From Macrocystis pyrifera (lineage: Eukaryota; Sar; Phaeophyceae; Laminariales; Laminariaceae): a DNA stretch of 64,000 nt. The translations under genes and the position numbers were made by a program. The notes under the pieces are model-generated. The model was not told the origin of the DNA. It searched no databases and saw only the letters and a list, made by a program, of their open reading frames with translations. Below are positions 48,185 through 60,755 of the stretch, piece after piece. Positions within the stretch are counted from its first letter, which is position 1. Each line of letters opens with the position of its first letter. The stretch spans positions 7,745,024 to 7,809,023 of the forward strand of contig JASSKH010000001.1 in the NCBI GenBank assembly GCA_031763025.1, in the 5' to 3' direction.

Positions 48185-51100
48185 TAGTAGCACTCTGGTT
48201 GCATTTGTTTCGGAACAAACAGCGTTAAAGCCAGGTAATGGACACGGAGCGGGAGGCCGCCCTACCCAGCGTGCCGAAATGCATGATTGTTGTTAATAGG
48301 AATGAATAGCCTGAGTCGAAAAATGCACGACTAATAGCGACCTCTAATAGGCTGGTGCCTTGATGATGAGTGAAAGGGTATTATATACTCTCGTCAGATT
48401 ATATTTCTCCTTATCCCGACATGAAAAGGGGATTCGAGAATCGGCAGGCCAACACAACCACCGAGCCTATCCGCGGTGTATCGCAAACAGAGAGGGTGAA
48501 CAAAAGTCTTGTCCATGCCAGATACGATGCGCCCGTCTCATGCTGTAAGGCAGTACTTGGGTAGCTGACGACTACTGCTGTTTATGTAGAAGGCCCTCAT
48601 CGTCGGCTCACGCTTGCCCACAGAGTTGAGTTACGTACTCGTGTATTTTTTAGTATTCCTCGTACTTTATTTGTTTGGTCATCGTTTCCGGTTGTAACCT
48701 GATGGTGCACTTTTGGATTGGACTGCCAGGTAACGTTGACAAGTAATAAAGATGTGAAAAGGCGGCAATGATATTTCGCACTGTAGGGCCGTTCAGACGG
48801 TGCACAACCACAGGGCACACGTAGCGGCGATCTCATAGCGTTTGCTTCGGAACAAAGGCCGAATAAACAATAAAACGGACGAAGTAGCGGGAGGCCGCCA
48901 CGCTCCGCGAGCCGAAATGTATGCAAGGCATGGCTGTTATTGATCGGAACGAATAGTCTGATACCATAAATGCCTTCTCCCGGTATGAGAAGGGGATTCG
49001 AGACCCGGCAGGCCAAGACAACCACCAAGCCTATCTCAAATTGAGAGGGTGTACAAAAGTGTAGTTCAAGCGAAAAACGATGAACCCGCCTCATTCTTTA
49101 AGGCAGTACTTGGGTACACGACGACTGCTGCTGCTGTTGTCGGCGACCGTCATCGTGGGCTCACGCTTGCCCGCAGTTGGTTTACGTACTCGTGTATACC
49201 GTCCTATCCCTAGTACTGCCGTATTAGTTCGCTCATCGTTTCAGCTTGTAACTTTCTGATGCACTTTTGGATTGGACTGCCAGGCGATGTCGACAACTAA
49301 CGGATGACCAAAGGCGGCAATGACACGTCGCCCTGTCTGGCCGTTCCGACGTTGCACTATCACAGTGCACACGTGGTGGAAACCTCACGACATTCGCTTC
49401 GGAACAAAGCGCGAAAAACACAGAAAATGGACACGGAGCGGGAGGCCGCCCTGCTACGCGTGCTGGAATGTCAACAAAGCGTGGTTGTTGTTAAGAGGAA
49501 TGAATAGCCTGAGTCCAAAATTGCACCACCAATAGCGATCTCTAATTGGCTGGTGCCATGATGATGAGTGCAAGGATATTATACACGCGTCAGATGATAT
49601 TTCTCCTTCCCGACATGAAAAGGGGATTCGAGACTCGGCAGGCCGACACAAACACCGAGCCTACCCGCGGTGTATCGCAAACAGATAGGGTGAACAAAAG
49701 TCTAGTCCGTGCCAGACACGACGCGCCCGTCTCATGCTGTAAGGCAGTACTTGGGTAGCTGACGACTACAGCTGTTTGTGTCAAAGGCCCCCATGGCGGG
49801 CTCACGCTCGCCCACAGTTGAGTTACGTACTCGTGTATTTTGTAGTACCCTCGTACTTTACTTGTTTGGTCAACGTTTCCGGTTGTAACCTGATGATGCA
49901 CTTTTGGATTGGACTGCCAGGCAATGTAGACAAGTAATAAAGACGAGAAAAGGCGACAATGACATTTCGCCCTGTATGGCCGTTCAGACGGTGCACACCC
50001 ACAGGGCACACGTCGCGGCGATCTCATAACGTTTGCTTCGGAACAGAACGCGAATAAACAACAAAACGGACGAAGCAGCGGGAGGCCGCCCCGCTCCACG
50101 AGCCGAAATGTATACAAGGCATGGCTATTGTCGATAGGAACGAATAGCCTGAGACCAGAAATGCACAAACAATAATAGCGTCTTTACGATGAATGAAAGG
50201 GTGTCATCTCGCGAGATGATATTACTCCTTCTCCCGGTTTGAGAAGGGGATTCGAGACCCGGCAGGCCAAGACAACCACCGAGCCTAGCCGCGGTGTGTC
50301 TCGAATAGACAGGGTGTGCAAAAGTATAGTCCAAGCAAGATACGATGCACCCGCCTCATTCTGTAAGGCAGTACTTGGGTACACGACGACTGCTACTGCT
50401 GTTGTCGGCGACCGTCATCGTGGGCTCACGCTTGCCCGCAGTTGATTTACGTACTCGTGTATACTGTCCTATTATTGGTACTGCTGTATTAGTTTGCTCA
50501 TGGTTTCCGCTTGTAAATGTCTGATGCACTTTGGATTGGACTGCCAGGCGATGTCGACAACTAAAGGATGAGAGAAGACGGCAAAGACATTTCGCCCTGA
50601 ATGCACGTTCCGACCGTGCACACCCACAGGGCCCATGTTGTGGCAATCTCATAACCAAGCGCGAGTAAGGGAGAGAATGGACAATGTTGCCGGAGGCCGC
50701 CCTGCTCCGCGTTGTGCAATGTACACAAGCTCAAAGGCATGTCTGTTATTGATCGGAATGAGTAGCCTGAGCCTAAAAATGCACTACCAATAGCGACCTA
50801 TAATTGGCTGGCGCCTTGATGATCTGGGAAGGGGTATTCACTCGTCAGATGACATGCCTTCTTCTCCCGGCATGAAAAAGGGATTCGTGACTCGGCAGGC
50901 CAACACAACCACCGAGCCTACCCACGGTGTGTAACAAACAGGGAGGGTGGACAAAAGTCTACTCCATGTCTGGTACGATGCACCCGTCTTACGCTGTCAG
51001 GTAGTACTTGGGTTGCTGTAGACTGCTGCTGCTGTTGTCCCCGACCGTCGTCGTTGGCTCACGGTTGCCTGCGAGTGTGTGACGTACTCGTGTGTTTTTG

Positions 51101-51450
51101 GTCCTTCCTCGTACTTTATTTATTTCTTCATCGTTTCCGCTTGTAACATTCTGGTGATGCACTTTTGGATTGGACTGCCAGGCGACTTCGGCAACTAGAG
51201 GATGTCAAAACACGGCGATGGCATGTCACCCTGTCTGGTCCTTCCGGCGGTGCACACACACTGCGCACACTTTGCAGATTGATCGTGTGGTCATCTCTGG
51301 AGCAAACAGCAGTCACAAAGATAAATAAAGCAGGGCTACAACGGAAATTGCCCTTCAGTGCTGTGCAGAGACGTGCTTGGCCGAGTGAACGAATAGCCCG
51401 TACACAATTTTTTTGGACGATATCGCTTGACCTCTGATTGGCTGCCGTAA
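48185..51450 (+). repeat. Higher-order tandem array, units 0.55-0.65 kb in alternating A/B types
   Basis: The anchor TTTTGGATTGGACTGCCAGG recurs at about 48711, 49265, 49912, 50530 (shortened) and 51163. A second anchor (GGGATTCGAGACCCGGCAGG) recurs near 48430, 48995, 49625, 50250 and 50880. Units 1, 3 and 5 share CATGAAAA(A/G)GGATTCG and ACAAAAGTCTA. Units 2 and 4 share TGAGAAGGGGATTCGAGACC and the GTACACGACGACTGCT block. So the array is a dimer repeat of about 1.2-1.26 kb. It stops about 100 bp before the nuclease start codon. Non-coding. Confidence 0.85.
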
Positions 51451-51551
51451 AACAGATGTTGATCCTTCGGTGTTGGGGAAGGTGAGATCCCCTCTTGAAC
51501 ATGGGAAGCACCATTCGCGACACGCAGGCCACTTCACTTGGAAAAGGTTCG

Positions 51552-54500
51552 ATGGGAGTGAGTGGTCTTTTAGGACGGCTCAAGCCGATCGCGTCTGACC
51601 GTGTTGACCTGACCGATGGTGCGGGCACTATTATATACGACGGGCACTTTAGCATGCATCGATCGGCATCAAACGGCGCTATAGCGGTGGAGTTTGCGCT
51701 CAACGACAATGTTAGAGCGTTGGTGTCGGGAATGCAGCCTGAAATGAAAGCGTTGACGGAAGCTGGGTGGAACGTTGTGGTTGTCTTCGACGGCGACACA
51801 CCCCCGAGCAAGGCGCGTACTTCCAACTCTCGGTCTGGGGACCGAGCGAAAGCTCTCGACGCATGCGGGGCTCTGCAGACAGAATCACCGATCGATCGGC
51901 GGGAGTTGGAAAGGCACGCCAAGCGGGCGGTCAAGTTCACTTCTGTTACAGTAGCGAAAGTATCAAAGCTGCTCAAGCATTCGCTTGGAGCGGAATGCAT
52001 TACGGCACCCTTCGAAGCCGACCCCCAACTCAAAGTCATGGAAGACCTCTACTCTACACAGGGGCAGCGGTGTTTTGTGCGAGCGAACGCCTCTGACCTG
52101 GTTGTGCTGGGTGTACGATCCTTACTCTGGGATGTCAAGCAGGAGGCAGGCGGTCTATTCGGGCAATGCATCCTGCAGACGCACATCTTACACCCGCAGG
52201 CGGATGTCTTTGCTTATTCCTGCACTGCACATGACTTCTTGCGCCAGTTGCATGGTGTGCAGAACCGCGACGACGTTGGGCGGACGTGGTCGAGTGACGA
52301 GGAAGCCGTGATGACCAGGCTGCGGAATTACGCTTGTGTTGCCGGGAACGACTACACCAAGTTCAAAGACGTCGGGCCCATGCGCGCCATGGACATCGCG
52401 ATGCCTGAAGGGCCAGTACTCAACACCGTCGGAATTGCCCAGGCGCTGGTGGAGTCGACATCATCACTGGAAATCGGGGTTGTATTGCCGCAGTTGAAGA
52501 CCTCGGTAGACATGTTCTGCCATCCTATCGTATGGGATCCGCTGACTGGAGCACAACGGCACCTGTCTGGGGTGGTCTCGTCTACTGGCATCACAACGAA
52601 CACAGGTGCACGACGTGTTGGTACAGAGTGTTGATTTATGTACTAGTCCTTGTGGGTTCAGTAATTTGCTGTGATCTCCGGCACCTGGTATCCGGTTATA
52701 ACACCCGAATAAGCATATTCGCCTCGCCTATGACCCACTTACAACACATACGTCTTTGGTGGCCTACCTCATACTGCACTACTGTTGCGACTGGATGCCG
52801 TCGGATGAGGCCTGGTCAACCGCCCCCTCAGAGTCGACATGGAAGACTTTACGTCGATTGTGTAGGGTTCACTGGTGGACTGCTGTAGACCCCACTAAAT
52901 TGAACAAATGATGACCGTCGTTGGCGGGCATGTGTGTCGCGCTTGGTGTACACTAGGACCTGCTATTTGATACGCAAGGTATATTGTTACGTATTAAATG
53001 TACGGAGTAAGCGGCTTGAAAGTCACATAAATGAAAGTCATGGTGGATCAACCCCAGCAACATACTCTTGCCACAATGACTTGTGTGATAGACTCACGAT
53101 GTTGGCGCGGTCCCCCTGTGAACCCCTTGTCTTACTCATGCAGGTACCCTCGCGTCGCCCATGGAGGCGAGACTGATAGCAGATCAACTAATTTGTCCTA
53201 ACACGCGCAAGCCATGGAGTAATTCGGTCGGCGTGGGCACGGAGGGCTTGCCGGGTGGGCTCTTGTCGTCTGACCCCAGACGAAACGCGAGACAGGGGAG
53301 GAAACGGGCGCCCCCCCTCGGGGGCGCAACCGGAAACAACTATAAGCGGACCGGCGGGTTTGGGAGCCTCCCTGACCCCGACATGGACTACTCAACGTGG
53401 ACGGTTGATGCACTGCGCGAATTTTTATCGGTCAGTGACAACGCTGTGAAGGTATTACTTACAGTATGCGTAAAACAAATACGGAGGACGAAATGCATGC
53501 AGGCCGTGTGCGTGAGGTATTTATGGCATGTGCTCGTATAGCCTACTTGAACGGAAACTATTAGTAGATATACGGTTCATGTCGCTGGGGTTAGTACTCT
53601 ACATGGACCGAAGGCAATCATAATGCTAGGTTAGGGCCGGTTCTAACGGGGGCGAGGAAGCAACTTGAAAACTAAATAAAACGAACGGACCCTACCTTTG
53701 TCTCGAATGGGTGGCGTTTAGGTGCTTGGAGATGTCGGGCGTGAGCAAGTTCCTAAAGGCTCAACTGGTGACCCTGGCAAAGACTTGCGTGGAAGTGGTG
53801 CGTGAGGCTGGTCTCGAAAACAGCCCTATAGCCTTTCGCCACCCAGTGCTTCCTACTCCGTCGACCCAGCAACCAGTAACCTTTCCGGGACCGGAAACGG
53901 CGTGGCTTGAGTGGGAAACTCTTCGGGGGAAGCTGCCGGAGTTTGGCGACAACATCATCATCAGATGGCTCACAGAAGAAGGTTCGCTCAAAGGATCGAC
54001 AGGTCGTGTGCTCTACCGGGGGTTGCAACGAGTGCTGGATTTTGGGGCTCTTGGCGGGCTCAACGGTGTTCCGTGCGGCGCCAATGGCGGTCTGCTGTGG
54101 TTGCGATTCATGTGAGTTGCCCGAACACGCTGAGAATAGCGATAGGCAAAGCTGAAGTTTCTAGACCATTGCAGGTATTTTCGATTCGTACATTGCACGC
54201 CTCCTTTGTACCCCAGCCTCCACACCGTTTTTTTTATCTGGCCCCGACTATTATTATGGTTTATTGGTCAGGGCAATATGGACAATTTAGGTATGTCTGT
54301 ATACGTGCGGATGGATCCCTGGAAGGGGGCCTCTGCAAGGGAATGGCAGCTTCGCCGGGCTTCTCACACATTTTTAGGCAAACAATAACCCGTTGGTGTT
54401 TCCAGGTTTCCGGCATCGGTTATTGTGTCTATGAACAACATCGATGGCATACTTGGTGATCGAGCGCTTCGGAACCAAAAAGAAGAGGAAATATTTTCGC

Positions 54501-57500
54501 ATGGTGGGGTGCTTAGGGTGTGTGCTCGTGGTTGGTGCTTCCAGGACTAGGTAAAAAACACAACCTAAATTGCCCAGGGGGGAAGAGGAATTCAAACGAC
54601 GTGGACCTGCGTTCAAGCTTTCCCACTTGTCACAGCAAGATTCGAGCATCGGGCAGTCGACCGCCGCGTGTTCCACCTCCTTTCGCTCCGACCCGCCTCC
54701 CGCTCCTCCATCATTATGACACTATCTCCACCGTCGCTGTCCTCCGAGCCGCGGCCCAGCTCGAGGTTGCGTGTCTGCGTTTTCGTGTGCAACGTGAAGT
54801 GCTTCTATTTATCGAGCTGCTAGTGCCCACTTCGCCTCTCCTGCTGCAATTACAGCAGTAGTACTTGTAGCCCCATCACAACCAACCGCCGACTCGAGGA
54901 GGAGGAGGTGCGCCCGGTTGCCCCAACGCGTAGGCGAGTGGTCGTCCGCCCCGCGTACCTTGTACGCCATCACCGCCCTCCTCACCGTCACGCAGCGTGA
55001 GGATGCTAGGTCGATTGTCTTCATTTTTTTCAACAGATATATGATGCATGCTCCGCCTACCCGCCTGCTGAAATTGCCGAAGCTACTCTGTACTTGCTCG
55101 CCGCCAAAATCACGAATCAAACGACGATTGGTTCGAGGAGATAGCACGCCTTGCCGCCCTAAGCTATGGCGGCGAGTCAGTGTCGTTCCCCGGCTGCTTG
55201 TGTGAGGGTACAGACATCCTTTACTACCTGTGCTCTGTGCCATTACCATTACCCAGGGCAGCTTCGTCGCGCAGGGTAAAACCTTGTTTTGCGGCCCGTA
55301 ACCCTGAGCATACAAGCTGGATTGGCCCAGAGGCTGATACATTGGCCCGGAGGCTGAAAACGAGGTTACGCGGGAAAATCCACGCGGTTTATCCGGATTT
55401 TCACATGAAATTGTGACACGTTTGAATCAGTAGTATTGCAATAGTAATGGCACGTACACCTCTTATGTTTTTCTTTTTTTGTGTTCACGAGTTAGGACGA
55501 TATTTGTAAATGTAGAAATGTATGTTTGGCGACAACGGGATGTAAAAAGGATACTAATAAAGAGGCGCAGTTGCAATTACATATGCCTTACTACTTTGAA
55601 TGGCGTGTCCAAATTTCTGACCAAAATTCGCAACAACCGCGTGGATACACCCGTATTTCTTTGGTGATCGGGATTGCAGGTGACGTTGATTAATATATAC
55701 CACCCCCACATTGTAGGATACCACCTCCTACGCTGTTTAAGTCTTGACGTCTCCCAACCAAGAGCAAAGACAGCACCGACAAGGGTGGCACTGGGGAGAT
55801 GTTGTTCGTGCTGAACCCTCCCATATCGTGTCCATTGGCGATACAGCATAAGTAGTAGAAGCACCATATTCTGTATTGAGAAGCGGCATATTCTGTCACT
55901 TATGGCATGGGTGAAGTTGGGCGTCACCGACGGTATTTATTGACGAGCGAAATAATGTCTTCTGCGTTATACACAGCTACTTCACACGTTATACTCTCAA
56001 GTGATACAAACACCACGTACTCAATAACGTACTCTCTGCATGCACCACATACTAGAAAATTAGGGCACACCGAAACGTTACCTATGCGCCCACCCAGCTG
56101 ACCGTCAGGCCCAGAATATTGCTTGTTAAGGAAACCAAGTTCCATGTCCGGAATGTTGCGGTGAACCGGGGATTGACGTCTTCTGCCACTAGTGTCTGGC
56201 TGTGGGAGGGCGGCTGGCAGCCGTGCTGTCGCACTCGTGCATTCCGATGCGAGCTGGGATCACGTGTGTCTCTGTTGTTCTGCTGCTGATGTGTTGCTGC
56301 TATTGCTGTGTTTTCGCCAATATTATCTGTGATTCCGCCTCAAATAAAAACGGATTGTATTTGAGTTTGTCATAAGCCTCTACATGAAGCGCGGTGGGTT
56401 GAGTTGATTTTATATGCGTCTGCTATGAGTTGAAGAAATTATCGAAGGCGACGTCAGAGAGCACGTGCAAACACGCTGTGACTGGCTGATTTCACCGATA
56501 TGCTGTCTTCCTCCCGACTACTCGGCAATGCATAGTTATGACTTGAAGAATGAATGTGAGTCCCTGGGCCAATCTAAATCGTATGGCAAAAACAAATCCA
56601 ATCAGCAAAAAAAAAAAACAGCCGTCAACGTCTTTCACGCGGCGAGATTTCGACAAACCCTGACCCTGAGCGTTTTTTTTTTTTTTTTTTTTTTTTTGCC
56701 GAAACGCTCAATTATCACTTGGAATGCATATTACACGTCCATGTTTGTTTATGGCCTTCTGTACATATACGTTGTCGCGCGTAAACAATCACAGGGCAAG
56801 TGGGTCCATGAGATCCGTGCAGTACGAAGTCACCGCTGCGTTGCACGTGGAGAGGGTCAGGGAAATAGACAACATAGATGGTGAAGAGGAAGGTCAAGAG
56901 GTCGCGACGTGTCGCTACGTGGCCACGAGGGTTGTACGTGCTTCTTGCCAATGCCAGTCGGGGTCGGGGGGCGGGTGCCATCACGTGTGTCAGTTATTGC
57001 AACTGACGCGCTTACTACAGCTGACGGAGGTGGAGCTAAGTAATTGGAACCCGCTGTCGCCGACGAGCGTCGCGTGCCAGTGGGTTCTTAACCACTGTGG
57101 GGCAGGGCGTGGCAAGGGGAACGACATCATGCACGACAAGCCGATGGAGAAAATCGTTAAGAGCATGAGGACGTTGAGGGACCCGAAAACCCACCGGTTA
57201 TCAGGGGGTCCAGACGAGGCCGTCCTTACGAGGGGGGTAGTGGCGATGGATCGTGCTGATTTGTACAACTCGCATCCCGCATTGGGCATGTGGTCCGCCG
57301 CCAAAAGTGTATTTGACGAGGGGGCAACTATCGACCGTTCGCAATTGGAAACCTTGCATGCTTTCGTGGACGGGGAGAGGAAGGAATACGAACGCACGAC
57401 GAAGGAAGGAGATAAGTTGGACAGTGCTTTTTCTGATGTATGCATTGATGTATTCCCGCCAATAGTACGTTGATGTCCGACTCGTCTTAGGGTACGTGAG

Positions 57501-59471
57501 GATGGCGTATACTCTACATCGACAAGTTTATTTTTGAGGGTGCATTCCAATAGGTTGGCATTTTTCTTGGAATTGCTTACTCGTACAGCAGAAATTTCAC
57601 CGAGAATACAAACATTGCATTTCTTTGGGCAAACAACGCTTGCAATCTAATAATTTCCTTATTTTCGGAGGCGACGTACTGGTAATCTAGTACCCTTTCC
57701 TCGTCAATATTTTAGGGCCTTTGCTTCTGGTTTTTCGAGACGCCCGTAGGCCAGGGCCAGTTATGGTATATATATTATATATATACATTTGTGTATGCTC
57801 CTCGTCTGAACGCCCAACCTTCGGTCTGATCTGTTGCGGATAGTTTTGTTGATGGTCCATTCAACAAAACGGTAGTGTCGGCAAAACGCAACCTGGTGCA
57901 CTCACGACACGCCCTGCGCGCTGAGAGCGTCCTTGTGTTTTTGATGAAGCTGTAATGTGTTTGCGTTCATATTGTTTTGAGTCGCGACTCCTTAGGCGGG
58001 GGCCCTTGAGAAGTATACCGTGGTTGTGTCCCTGGAGCAGGTCCGTGTGGTTTAAAGAGGTATGGTTTGCCAGGGCAAGTTGCTGCCGCTCCCTTGCTGT
58101 AGTGCACGCGATTTACTGAAATATTCACGTTCTATACATGTTGACGCTTTTCTTCAATGTTATTGGTGACCGATGGATAAACAAAGGGGAACAAAAAGCT
58201 AACAACATTATCCCATCAATGCGCACACAACCTGCGAGATTTGCAAGTTGTCCGCGGGAACCCTTTTCGCACCGTCGTTGATAATGACACCCTTCGCCTT
58301 CAGGGTTTGGCGTAGGTGAAATTATCGATACAGGAGTTGAGACCAGGCAGGTGCCTCGTATTGCATGGTGTGCCTAGGTTCGTGGTCCAACTGTGTGTCA
58401 TTGTAAATGGTGGGGGGGGTGGCATAGCACGGTGGCCTTAGTACCCTTCCGCAGGGTACTGCTGTGGTACGGTGCATGCGAAGTATTCACACGTTTTTTT
58501 CTCATCGTTTAGCTTGTTTGATGAGAGAGGGCTAGACCTATATCTCACGTAGAATGTTCCACATGACACGGCGTCGTCGATCGAAAAAGTCGCGTCGCAA
58601 TAGACAATGTATGAATGGACTGTTAGACAGGGAGCACGTCATTTTTTTACACCGGGCACTTTACGGATGGATCTGGGTGGGATTGTCGGAACATGAGGTG
58701 CGGCTAACCGGGAAGGTCGTATACAAATTTGACCAGCGTGTACACCATGGCGAAGGAAAGGTTTCTTGCTGGTTTGGCGCACATATAATAACACGATGAG
58801 CTGGTTCTACTGTATGTGGAATACCCCGAAATAATGGACCATCCTGAAAGCAGCTTGAAATGTCCACTACGTCGGCACAGATTTAATTTCTCGCTGACCG
58901 CCACTAGGAAACATGGGGTGACAAGGACAGTTTTTTCTTTTGTTTAGACCACAGCGGCGAAAGCGTGTCCCGACAAACAACGGGCCACGGCGGCGAAAGC
59001 GTTCCCCGAGAACCAACGGTCCATGTCTCCGGTCGGTACCACGCCCCCGCGTTTGCGAGGGAAGCAGGTATTTTCGTTGTTTTGTTTAAGGTCAATCGCA
59101 AATATTCAAAGATGGGTAGGCGCAGGGCCAATATTGTGCGGTAGGTGAAGTACAAACCTCCACAAACACTGGGAATCACACTGCCCCAAAACAAACTACC
59201 TGTCTTGGCTGCGCAAAAATTCACAATGGTCACGCAATCTTTGACAGAATGGTTCGTATCCAAATGTGGCACTGTACACGACTTTCGTGAGCCCCTGCCG
59301 CCAAGTCAGCGAACGAGGTGTAGTGTTCCTGCGTTTCTTTTCTCGGCGGGTTCTTCTAAATTACAGGCACAAGCACCGGTCGAAACCCAACGAAATGACA
59401 ACTTTTCGGGCTGCCTCATACAAAACAGAAGAACACGGCGTCGTCCACGTGTTCGAAAGCGCTCGCAATAG
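51552..59471 (+). CDS. XPG/Exo1-type nuclease fused to SAP and SWIM domains, six exons (model)
   Basis: Proposed exons 51552-52605, 53144-53451, 53732-54111, 56795-57464, 58948-59067 and 59367-59471. Together they make 879 codons with matching phases (1, 0, 2, 0, 0) and no internal stop. The ATG at 51552 gives MGVSGLLGRLKPI, the standard XPG-family start; an upstream in-frame ATG at 51501 is less likely. Nuclease residues visible: D30 (IIYDGHF), D80 (VVVVFDGDTPPSKA), E155/D157 (APFEADPQL), D182 (NASDLV) and D267 (AGNDY); the Asp usually two before D182 is Ala180. Residues about 436-475 (TWTVDALREFL, then MSGVSKFLKAQLVTLAK) fit a SAP DNA-binding domain. C632-x-C634-x7-C642-x-H644 (ASCQCQSG, GGCHHVCQLL) fits a SWIM zinc finger. 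The tail is Arg-rich (RRTRRRPRVRKRSQ). Probably a nuclear DNA-processing nuclease for transposition. Confidence 0.75.
54112..56794. other. Long intron 3 of the nuclease gene, with uncertain open frames
   Basis: The intron is 2.7 kb in the simplest model. Coding-like segments occur at 54840-55050 (CARLPQRVGEWSSAPRTLYA) and 55038-55145, where ATTTTTTTCAACAG precedes IYDACSAYPPAEIAEATLYL. They might be skipped exons or an inserted fragment. A run of 25 T residues at 56673-56697 lies upstream of the next exon. Confidence 0.35.
57465..58947. other. Intron 4 of the nuclease gene
   Basis: Mostly AT-rich. A plus-strand frame at 58554-58799 starts MFHMTRRRRSKKSRRNRQ and could be an alternative exon or chance. 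I looked for a YqaJ nuclease domain here on both strands and saw none. Confidence 0.35.
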
Positions 59472-60755
59472 ACGTTTGCAACATTGGCCTAATTCTAACA
59501 AGAAACAGCGCGGGCTTGCAAGATTTCGTCGAAAATAGAACTCAAGTTATCTGGCCAACTCATTAATAACAACATAAACCACGCCGTCGTTGAAGGGTTG
59601 ACAGGCGCTCACAGTAGACGTGTGCCACATTTCAAGCACTATAAGATTTACAGGGGGGGGGGGGGCTTGCAAGCGTTCGTTCAAATTGACCAGTGGATTG
59701 AACGAAAGGAGAGGGTGTGGGGGGAGGGGGCGGCCCGGGGCGCTATCATCCGTGACTATTGATACGATAGTCGACAGGAAGTACAGTCCCCCTTCGCAAG
59801 TAAAACAAATACGCCCCCCCCCTCCCCTACCCCCCCCCCCCTCCCCCTTCACGCCCGGGAAGGGAACTAGAGTGCAATCCGGAGCGAACGCCGGGGATGC
59901 TTCACACATGTCATTCGTACACGTTTGGGTACTGTGTAATCGTACACTGTGGTGCACGAAAGGAATACATTGTAGGCAGAGGAGATGCGTTCAATCTATT
60001 TATATAAACAACGTAGAATTTAATGATGGAACGAATACGTGCTGTACAATATTGGTGTGTGTCGACCAGCACGTATTTGCATGGTGACGACCACATCAGA
60101 CACAGCCCAGGATTAGAACGTCACTATGAAGTGGTACGCTGCAACAACAGTTACAGCCTAATGGCAAGTGGTACACATGTCGTACCAAACAAAATTATGT
60201 TAATATTTATACGGCAAGATTTCCACCCTATCGCCCGAACTCCGCCTTGCTACGTTGACACACGACGAGCCACCAACATCATTTCATTAAAAGTGGGGGT
60301 GCGGGGGTCGACACACGCTGCTGAACACCAGAGTCTAACGCTCTGCGCGTGAACACTACAGGAATCGTGATAATTACGCGTCACAATGGCGACAAATAGA
60401 CACGCTCTCCGCTCGCCAAGTTTGGCTTCGTTGCCCATTCTTTCGACGGGGAATCCGAGTACATGGCCGCGGGGTTGGGGGGGGGGGGTCGGCCGAGGGG
60501 GAGGGGAGGGGGCCAGTGTGGGATTAGAGGGGGGAACGGCGGCGGCAGGAACCTAGAGGGGGCGTCCGCGGGCGATCGGATGGCGCCCGGAAGCAGCCCG
60601 TTTCAATATCATATACTCAAATACACCAGGCCCAAATGTGAAGGTACAAGTGGACATCCCAATAACAACCACGTAGCGGCACTACGTAATACAAGCGTTC
60701 TTGATTCATGCACACCTAAACAGTCAGAGGACCGAACCCCATGTGCACTGGTTTA
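59472..60755. other. Spacer between convergent nuclease and transposase genes
   Basis: It contains a run of 13 G (59653-59665), C-rich runs at 59813-59850 and a G-rich tract at 60470-60545. A 109-codon frame at 60023-60352 has no recognisable motif. No terminator-like structure is certain. Confidence 0.4.

Noticed and set aside
48185..51450. CRISPR-like array
   Set aside because: Units are 0.55-0.65 kb and diverged along their whole length, with no short identical repeats or unique spacers, and the setting is eukaryotic.
57465..58947. YqaJ exonuclease exon
   Set aside because: I looked on both strands for a YqaJ-like segment following the SWIM domain and found only short unrelated frames.
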